Assembly: GCA_963575645.1 (NCBI GenBank)
Contig: OY754468.1
Coordinates: forward strand, 26,250,465-26,314,464
DNA length: 64,000 nt
Source: Xanthostigma xanthostigma
Taxonomy: Eukaryota > Arthropoda > Insecta > Raphidioptera > Raphidiidae
Reading direction: 5' to 3'
In this document: one piece after another, positions 57,501-64,000 of the stretch
Position numbering within the stretch: the stretch's first letter is position 1
How the letters are laid out: every line of letters starts with the position of its first letter
Notes under the pieces: generated by a model
What the model was told of the DNA's origin: nothing
What the model saw: only the letters and a program-made list of their open reading frames with translations
Database searches by the model: none
Position numbers and translations under genes: made by a program

Positions 57501-57630
57501 GGGGCCCTGATAAAAGAGGGAAAAATAATAAATCACTTCATTGATTGACGTACCCACCGCCCTCGATGCACACAAGATGGCCCTGATTTTCGCTGAATTG
57601 CGATGCTGTTTTCATATATACAAATTGATA
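54566..57630. other. Non-coding DNA with a short tandem
   Basis: It contains the duplication at 56299-56420, a stretch at 56745-56800 whose minus strand starts cctgacgaaacctagaggca (compare the hammerhead-like ends), and a GC-richer segment at 56800-57180 without an ORF. No gene is supported. Confidence 0.4.
56299..56420. repeat. Two-copy tandem duplication
   Basis: taaagaacttcccccaaacg...actgcgcaaaaaa is repeated ~75 bp later as taaagaactccccccaaaca...actgcgcaaaaaa. The spacer holds atcgcatcgacacgac, also found at 20086. Confidence 0.6.
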
Positions 57631-57840
57631 CCGCGTTCCTATTGGTCCAGAAACTATGCAGTATTAATTCATTTCCGTACAGTTTCGGCTCGCTACCGCG
57701 TTCCTATTGGTTCAGAAACTATGCAGTAATTATAAATAAAAAATCGCAGGATTTTTTATTTTTATTTATAATTATCTCGATGGACACGATATCTAATATA
57801 TATGCAGTAATACATTATCGTATAGTTTCGGCTCATTATT
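57631..57840. repeat. Tandem duplication
   Basis: ccgcgttcctattggt.cagaaactatgcagta occurs at 57631 and 57695 (64-bp period, spaced by gtttcggctcgctac-like sequence), with a partial third unit near 57800-57835 (gtttcggctcattatta). Confidence 0.6.
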
Positions 57841-57938
57841 AGCACTCTACAACTTCAACATGAAGTAATTTATTATTTCTCCCGAATTTAGCAGATCCCC
57901 GAAGTTATATATTACTCATGCGTGTTGAATAAATATAT

Positions 57939-58330
57939 TTTTTCTTCATACCTCGATCGAAAGTAGATACTTTCGGCATCTATTATAAGGCAGAAAGTCT
58001 AACATTTACGCATTGGTGGGAAGTAGGTACGTACTTTCGGGCTGCAGTAAAGTAAAATAACCTATCAACTGTCGTTTAGATGTCATTTCGATAGCAACCC
58101 TATTATACAATTTAGCTAATAGTCGCGAACAGCTGTCATTCGTGTTTTTATGTACAACCTCAAAGTTGCTTGCTTGGAATTTATGTGTGTTTTTATGTAA
58201 TTATTGTATTTAATAAGCGTACTTACGACCGAGGTATGAAGAAAAATAGTATACACCACACTGGCCGAAAGTTTTATATTCTTGCACTGCACGCCGTGAT
58301 ATCCGAGGCCAGTGTGGTGTAATATACTAT
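57939..58330 (+). repeat. Dispersed repeat, copy 2
   Basis: Same order and orientation as 26279-26735. The inner part (57948-58240) is bounded by cttcatacctcg and cgaggtatgaag; the outer part is a hairpin, acaccacactggcc / ggccagtgtggtgt. This copy lacks ~60 bp found in copy 1. Confidence 0.65.
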
Positions 58331-58417
58331 TAAAACTCAAGACTAGTTTCCGTCAATGTTAAATGACTGATTATATTTCCTCACTCCGCTCGTTTCCATC
58401 ACCGTTTGAGCTATAAA

Positions 58418-59186
58418 TAGAGAATACAATCCCGAGCACGTTTTTCAATCCCGGGATTACAGGATTTTTGGTGCGTAATCCCGGGATCCCGGGGCTATCC
58501 TGGGATTAGACTATGTGGTTTCTAATTGGGCTCAAATGAAAAAAAAACTTGAGTAATTTCTTATAAATGTTTTTAATAGGTATCGTTGCACAACACAAAT
58601 CACAACATAGTAGGAAAAGAAAATAGACAAAACAAAAAAAAAACTTTACTTTTGCAAGAAATCAAAAAGACTGCACATTGCACAAAAAAAACTATTTAGA
58701 ATTTCGAAAATACAATCGCAGAAATATCAAAGCATCCAATGTTTGACTTCCAAGCCTGCTTCGTAGTTTATTGCCAACATAAGCAGCAGCTGAAAACGCT
58801 CACTCAGGTTCTACGCTAGTTGGAGAAATAGACAATAGAACTTATATGCTGTTTCTGAGTGATATCCACGAACTCCTCCATTTTCGAACAGGCTTATTTC
58901 ACGTCTAATACTATTTGCCAACCCCGATTCATTTTGTACTTGTACTTTAGGATCTGGAGATTTCATATTCTTACGTATCGTACCGCGTATTTAAGGATTG
59001 TTTTTTTGTCGTTATGTAATGAATAATATTAATATAATCTAGGCAGGGTAATTGTCAAGGCGATACGGATTACGGAATGGAAACTAGATCTGTTTGTAGC
59101 AATCCCGAAAATCTCGGGATTTTCGGGACCAGAAAGTGGTCAGGATCCCGGGATCCCGAGATTCGATCCCGGGATTATATTCTCTA
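58418..59186 (-). mobile_element. hAT transposon remnant with transposase C-terminus
   Basis: TIRs TAGAGAATACAATCCCG and the inverse ...CGGGATTATATTCTCTA are flanked by a perfect 8-bp duplication gctataaa (58410-58417, 59187-59194). Subterminal regions carry many cccgggat motifs. The minus strand between ~58840 and 58700 encodes the hAT C-terminal dimerisation motif. At 769 bp it is an internally deleted copy. Its right end is 37 bp before the mib1 exon that starts at 59224, so it lies within the intron next to the 3' splice site. Confidence 0.85.
58695..58850 (-). pseudogene. hAT transposase C-terminal dimerisation domain (broken)
   Basis: The frame reads SPTSVEPE, a stop, then AFSAAAYVGNKLRSRL, GSQTLDALIFLRLYF and a final stop. 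This matches the hAT family pattern PxTSVxxERxFSxxG...RxRLxxxxLxxLxFLR. The stop replaces the conserved Arg, as a CGA to TGA change would do. The catalytic part of the transposase is missing, so nothing functional remains. Confidence 0.7.
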
Positions 59187-59223
59187 GCTATAAATCTTAA
59201 TGATGTTATTTTTCGTGTTACAG

Positions 59224-59610
59224 CGCCATGAAGATTCTTCTATCAAAACTTCCTCGTCCTTGGATTGTGGACGAGAAGAAGGACGACGGTTACACCGCCT
59301 TGCACCTGGCCGCCTTAAACAACCACGTCGAAGTGGCTGAGCAATTGGTGCACAACGGACACGCCGACATGGATCTTCAGAACGTCAACTTGCAAACGGC
59401 ACTTCATCTGGCCGTCGAACGTCAACATACCCAAATCGTGCGTCTTCTGGTTCGCGAGAAAGCCAACCTCAATATAGCCGACAAAGATGGTGACACGCCG
59501 CTTCACGAAGCTTTACGACATCACACACTATCGCAGTTGCGTCAGTTGCAAGATGTCCAGGATGTTGGAAAGCTACTGATGGGTCTTGGTGGCCAAGGAG
59601 CTGATAAAAG
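59224..59610 (+). CDS. mib1: mib1 exon: ankyrin repeats
   Basis: The acceptor is tttttcgtgttacag, just before 59224; the first base completes a codon from the upstream exon, then [10 protein letters not shown]. Ankyrin units follow: [60 protein letters not shown]. The donor is AAAAG|gtattt at 59611, leaving two bases of an Arg codon. Base composition is GC-rich compared with all flanking DNA. The ATG at 59228 is an internal Met, not a start. Confidence 0.93.
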
Positions 59611-62600
59611 GTATTTAAGTAATTCATTTCAGCTTCATCCTCAAGTGTACGAATAAATATGTCTAATTGAGGTATGCTTTTGTTTAGATTAGATTAGATT
59701 TATTAGCTTCTCTCAAACATTAAAAAAAGTGATTTACATCGTACAAGCATTTTAAAGTTAAAAATAATTTAAGAAAATAACACCAGAACACTGTGGAGTA
59801 GATTTTAAAAAACATATTCACAATGTATCTATGACTATTTTACTTAACATCCATCAGTAACTTATATAAATACACACCTGGTACAATTAAAAATGTTATT
59901 ATCTATAAAAATATTTCTACATGATGTATCCAGGAAGAAAATAATTGCTATTATATTATTCATCTGTGAATCTTAAGTTACCAGAACCGATTTTGGGAAG
60001 TAAATTTATACCAGTAGTGAAAAAAAAAAGATTTTTTCTTACATAATATGGTCGTCATCTGGCAAATATTGTCTAATTGGATGTTGAAGAAATACAACGT
60101 TCAAGATATTTAAAAAATTAATCCTGTATCAAATTTCATTAGAATACTTAATGTGGCAAAGGTGCTAATTTTTTCATGCTTTTGTTAATATCTTACACAT
60201 CATATTCGATAAGAAGATTCCTAATCAAATGTACAATGATGATATGAATAAAATTTTCATCCTCTAGGTCATCGGCAAGCATAGCATGTTTCCTAGCAGG
60301 AAACGGTGCCGACTTGACCGTAAAAAACAAGAAAGGTCAAACGCCTTTAGATCTGTGCCCCGATCCGAACTTGTGCAAGACTCTTACCAAGTGTTACAAC
60401 GACAAGAAATCCGTCGATATGGAAACGTCAGCACAAGCTGCTGAAGCTGCAGCTACTCTGACACTTGAAGAGTGTCTCGTTTGCTCTGACGCTAAACGGG
60501 ATACACTGTTCCAGCCCTGTTCTCATGTAGCCTGCTGTTCGGCTTGCGCCCACAGAGTCAAGAAATGCCTCGTGTGTCGGGAAGCTGTCACAGCCAGAAT
60601 CAAGGTATGAATAAAGATGCAAGATTTATTACTTGCACAGCTATTTACAGATTATAAGACCGCTCGTGGTTAACATTAATTATATTTTATGGTTGGATTT
60701 GAGATTCGTCAGAATAGCAGAAATGCCGTTATTTATATTTCAATTCCTGCTTTATTACAAACTTCCGGTTTCGCCTTCCAGGCTCTTATCTAAGAATTTT
60801 TGGAAATATGGACGAGTTTTTTGTTATCTATTGCAAACCCTTATTACTGATAAAGTTGTTGAAAGTATTAATTGGACTTTCAGTTTATTATTAACAATAA
60901 GTATTAATTGTCAGTTTCCTAAGTCAAGCCTCTGTGACTCACCAGAGCAGAAAAGTTTGACGTCGCCTGCCATGAAAAATGAGCTGGCGAATGGCAATTA
61001 ATAAAATATATATGTAGTAATTTAATTTTTAGTTAGAAATGCTAAAATCATTGATTCGCTATAATTAGATAAATTGGATGGATTTTTGCAAAGAAAATAT
61101 CGAAAGTAAAAATTAACGTAAAAACATTATCTTGAAATGTTTAGGTGCACCTTCGGTGTAATAGATGTAGCGCCTATATACACGCACTCGCTTTATAATA
61201 TGTTAATATTCTATTGCACATGTACAGCAGGAAATGATGAATGAATTTGATTTTTATTACTTTTACTTCCAAGAATTCAAAATAACATAGTTTGTTACAT
61301 ATATTATTGAAGTTAACATGTTTTTTTTTCTAAAACCTCTCTGTTTCGGTTCCCGGAGAGAAAAAAAAAATCTCGCTTCTTTATGTTCTGCCCCACGCCC
61401 TATCAATGGTGTAGATATGAGGTGTAAAAGGGGTAATTACCCTCCCAGGATCATAATAATAAAAAATAAAAATTATAAATACTTTTTGAAAAGGAATTTG
61501 TAAATTTAGTTTGGGAATTGATATTTTGCTTGACACCTTCCTTCGTGAGTATTATATTGTGTGATATTAATAAAACTTAAAAAATAATGATAATAACAAA
61601 CCGAAACGTAGTTTTTGTTTTTTGTGATTTAATGTGAATTTCTTTAGATTATTGGGTGCTACGTATAGTCTGATGAATGAATGATTTTTATTAAAATTTC
61701 AGCATGTTAGATCAAAAATTTAAAAACTGTTTCGGGCAAAACTTACGTATTTTGATGTAAGGAATCCGAATCTGCAATAAAATATAAGGATTCCCATTTC
61801 ACTTTTTTAAGTTGCCCCCTTCCTCCTCCCAGGTGATGGGGTGGGAGTGCCAAATTTATTACCATTCAAAAGCTTTCCAAAAATTATCAGACACGCATTT
61901 GTTCTTTTCCTCTGTATTAATGAACTTTTATAAATATTAGGGAGGTATGGGTGATCTAGGACACCGATATATGTGTAGATTTTTTTACATATTCATTTGA
62001 TTTCAACACTTCATCACCTGTCAATACAAGTTTTTTAAGTTTATTTTTTTTTTCAGATTGAAGAATGTCTAGTGTGCTCAGACAAAAAAGCATCGATGCT
62101 ATTTAAGCCTTGCGGTCACATGGTAGCTTGCGATAGCTGCTCTCAGATCATGAAGAAATGTGTCCAGTGTCGGGTGCAAATAGATTTGATGGTCCCATTA
62201 ACTGTGTGTAGCGGGGGGACAGGAACTGTATCCGAAGTCACAGCTGATATTCCTGCTGAAGAAGAACAGGCAGCGGCGGTGGCTTCGACATCAAATCTTG
62301 AACCGCAGCACGTCGCTTCTGGAATAACCGTTAGTAATGCAATGCTGCAACCGCAAGGGCCTGTTATGAATAACGGAAGCCGTGATACCAACACTGACAT
62401 TCAGAAATTACAGCAGCAATTACAAGATATTAAAGAACAGGTAAATTTCATTTTTAAGAGTACAGTTACAAAAAAATTTACAATTAAATTCATATGCTTC
62501 ATGACTGGTTTTATAATTTAATACTAAATACTACTTATAGTTAGAATGACGGTGACAGAAATGGTCCAGGAGCACTTGGTGGCAAAAACGCTCTCTTTCG

Positions 62601-63769
62601 TGTAGTCTGAGTCCCCCTCTACAAATCCGCTTAGTGGAGTAGAGGTCTAGCGCGTTGCGATATGACGCTGGGGAACTTTAAAAAAAACGGCAAAATTAAA
62701 ATTTCCTCTACTAAATGGCAGAAAATGACTGAAAGGCATCTGGGGGAACCTCTTATTGCAGAAAAAATATTTTCTGTCGATTTACCCCCTGCAGAGACTG
62801 TCAGTATAATAAATTTTGAAGAATCGTCGAAAGGGAGTGAGGTCACTTAGAGCCACGAAAACTTTTTCTCGTATTCCGGGCCACCCAATCAACCATTCCG
62901 TCAAGTTTCAACTTCAAATTCAATTTTTTTTTTGACGTTTTTTTTTCGATTTTTTTAAAGGATTTTAAAAGTCTCTGCAGGGAGTAAATTGGCAGAAAAT
63001 ATTTTTTCTACAATCAGAAGGTCCCCCCAGATGCCTTTCAGTCATTTTCTGCCATTTAGTAGAGGAATTTTGAATTTTGCTCTTTTTTTTAAGTGCCCCA
63101 GCGTTGTATCGCAACGCGTTAGACCCTTACTCCACTAAGCGGATTTGTAGAGTGGGACTCAGACTGTACGAAAGAGAGCGTTTCTGCCATCAAGTGCTCC
63201 TTGACCATTTCTGTCACCATCTCGCTAATTAATATAACAATGTAGCGTTTTTAAACTTGGTGACTATACAAAAATATGAGTAAATAGAAGTAAAAAACGA
63301 ATTAATATTATTTTTTTAATGAATGGCTTTATTTTCTTTAAACACGATAAAGTTTATCGTCATCAACTAAAAGGTGCATTGGCCTTTAGCAGCAGGTGCT
63401 GAAGATGTTCTATAAGCAAGTATCAAAGCGCTGTATTACTGCGCCAAGAAATCATATGAAGAACGTTGCATTTACGACTTTTGGAACCGTTAAATTTTAA
63501 TTTTTTTTCTGTAGCTATATTCAGAATCTAAATTAGCAACTTGATTTAAGTTTTTTATAGAGAATTAAAATTTTAATTGATGTGTATTGACATGTTTAAA
63601 TTAACTAGCAAACATTTTTTTTTCGCAGACGATGTGCCCTGTTTGCCTTGATCGCCTTAAAAACATGATATTCCTGTGCGGTCATGGAACGTGCCAAATG
63701 TGTAGCGATCGAATGACTGAATGTCCTATATGCCGGAAAGCGGTCGAGAAGAGAATTCTGCTCTACTAG
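59224..63769 (+). CDS. mib1: mind bomb E3 ubiquitin ligase, 3' part of the gene (four coding exons)
   Basis: Mind bomb is a RING-type E3 ligase that ubiquitinates the Notch ligands Delta and Serrate/Jagged in signal-sending cells and promotes their endocytosis, which is needed to activate Notch. The joined exons (59224-59610, 60268-60604, 62057-62440, 63629-63769) give ~415 residues: end of the ankyrin array, three RING fingers, a low-complexity linker with a short coiled coil, and the terminus KRILLY. Phases match at each junction (2, 0, 0) and all introns are GT-AG. The family's N-terminal MIB/HERC2, ZZ and first ankyrin repeats (~600 residues) are outside the window. The second of the three introns is the longest (1452 bp) and the third carries a foldback. 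Identity is very clear from [24 protein letters not shown] and [23 protein letters not shown] segments. Confidence 0.95.
59611..60267 (+). other. mib1 intron, 657 bp
   Basis: GT-AG intron between the ankyrin exon and the RING 1 exon. AT-rich; a tttagattagattaga-like patch at 59685-59700 is the only repeat. I see no element boundary. Confidence 0.85.
60268..60604 (+). CDS. mib1: mib1 exon: last ankyrin unit and RING finger 1
   Basis: The acceptor tcatcctctag precedes 60268, and the first G completes the Arg codon. [20 protein letters not shown] and [17 protein letters not shown] form the last ankyrin unit. RING 1 starts at ECLVCSD: C-x2-C-x11-C-x-H-x3-C-x2-C-x6-C-x2-C. The exon ends RIK at 60604 in phase 0, with donor gtatga. 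Reading on into the intron gives only Val and a stop. Confidence 0.93.
60605..62056 (+). other. mib1 intron, 1452 bp
   Basis: GT-AG intron. It contains a candidate in-frame terminal exon (60915-61001) and a decayed copy of the CAAGGGCGTAGATATGG-type hAT MITE at 61407-61460 (ggtgtagatatgaggtg, ggggtaattaccctccc). The 122-codon frame at 60633-61001 otherwise looks intronic. Confidence 0.8.
62057..62440 (+). CDS. mib1: mib1 exon: RING finger 2, linker and coiled coil
   Basis: A long T-run and tttcag precede 62057. [20 protein letters not shown] begins RING 2, with the same spacing as RING 1. An Ala/Ser/Glu-rich linker (~65 residues, from [12 protein letters not shown] to NGSRDTNTD) is followed by a predicted coiled coil [14 protein letters not shown]. 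It ends in phase 0 at 62440 with donor gtaaat. The linker is the least conserved part of the protein. Confidence 0.93.
62441..63628 (+). other. mib1 intron, 1188 bp
   Basis: GT-AG intron; more than half of it is the foldback at 62545-63225. Confidence 0.85.
62545..63225. mobile_element. Foldback element in the last mib1 intron
   Basis: Arms of ~290 bp are inverted: aatgacggtgacagaaatgg / ccatttctgtcaccat, aggagcactt / aagtgctcct, tctacaaatccgcttagtgg / ccactaagcggatttgtag, cgcgttgcgatatgacgctg / cagcgttgtatcgcaacgcg, and ctactaaatggcagaaaatg / mirror near 63045. The ~110-bp centre is T-rich. No transposase. In the mib1 pre-mRNA it would fold into a long hairpin. Confidence 0.8.
63629..63769 (+). 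CDS. mib1: mib1 last exon: RING finger 3 and C-terminus
   Basis: The acceptor tttttttcgcag precedes 63629. The exon encodes [20 protein letters not shown], then [19 protein letters not shown] and EKRILLY, stop TAG at 63767-63769. RING 3 has C-x2-C-x10-C-x-H-x2-C-x2-C-x6-C-x2-C; in vertebrate MIB1 this last RING is the one chiefly responsible for ligase activity. Confidence 0.95.
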   Translation, partial: TMCPVCLDRLKNMIFLCGHGTCQMCSDRMTECPICRKAVEKRILLY

Positions 63770-64000
63770 ATAACGACAGCGTTTTTAAAAAAATTAATAC
63801 TGCTTTTGCCTACATTTAATATTATAGATTAATAATAAGCACAATATGTTATAATGTATTATCCATAGCTTCATTAGAATTTAATACATTTGCAAATGTC
63901 ATAAATTATATATTTATATCGTTGCATATTATAACCTAGCAGCTGCGCGTCTTCTTAAAACAAAAATAGTAATTAAAATAGCCTAGAATATTTAGAGAAA
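63770..64000 (+). other. mib1 3' UTR (start)
   Basis: AT-rich sequence after the stop codon. No canonical AATAAA is seen up to the window end, so the poly(A) site is either further right or uses a variant signal. Confidence 0.6.

Noticed and set aside
59315-59506. Minus-strand ORF opposite the ankyrin exon
   Set aside because: It is a shadow of the strongly supported + strand mib1 exon.
60633-61001. 122-codon ORF in a mib1 intron as an independent gene
   Set aside because: Most of it reads like AT-rich intron; only the last 28 codons look coding-like and are treated as a possible alternative exon.
1-64000. CRISPR arrays, operons, prophage or bacterial defence systems
   Set aside because: No direct-repeat arrays with spacers, no ribosome-binding sites or dense ORFs; the DNA is clearly eukaryotic.

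Overview
The window is AT-rich animal nuclear DNA, by eye about one third GC. It looks like an insect genome, or at least an arthropod one. The reasons are a typical arthropod mind bomb E3 ligase gene with introns at its right end, short non-autonomous Helitrons of the kind common in insects, dense hAT, pogo, Harbinger and piggyBac-type MITEs, a Jockey-like LINE, and an R4/Dong-like element sitting in a (TAA)n microsatellite. I cannot resolve the order. There are no bacterial-style genes, operons or CRISPR arrays.

Only one cellular gene is supported. Positions 59224-63769 on the + strand hold the last four coding exons of mib1 (mind bomb), which encode late ankyrin repeats, three C-terminal RING fingers and the RILLY-type terminus. 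All four splice junctions keep the reading frame (exons 59224-59610, 60268-60604, 62057-62440, 63629-63769). The N-terminal half of the protein (MIB/HERC2 and ZZ domains, first ankyrin repeats) is not in the window. Positions 1-59223 are therefore a very long mib1 intron, or intron plus intergenic DNA if the assembly is discontinuous.

The remaining ~59 kb is a transposon graveyard. From left to right: a foldback with a hammerhead-ribozyme-like core (501-621); a tRNA-Gly-like relic (921-992); small Helitrons (2375-2615, 10256-10855); TIR MITEs and foldbacks (5324-5738, 6673-7377, 9599-9775, 11291-11935); a Jockey-like LINE tail into whose (ATT)n repeat an R4/Dong-like element has inserted (12339-13888); a larger Jockey-like reverse transcriptase with one nonsense codon (21945-23335, minus strand); a three-level nest at 28376-30793 (pogo-like element, then a foldback with a 14-bp target duplication, then two head-to-tail Helitrons); more foldbacks (32277-34818, 37345-38854, 40681-41755); a TTAA-flanked MITE inside a hAT-type element (39123-40164); hAT, Harbinger and foldback elements (43503-54557); and a hAT remnant that retains the transposase C-terminal dimerisation domain, ending 37 bp before the mib1 exon at 59224 (58418-59186). 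The last mib1 intron also carries a ~680-bp foldback.

The most useful observations are structural. Several insertions can be dated relative to each other because target-site duplications, palindrome partner arms or microsatellites preserve the empty site. Several foldback ends share a CTGANGA / 5-bp stem / GAAAC core that resembles hammerhead ribozymes of Penelope-like elements.
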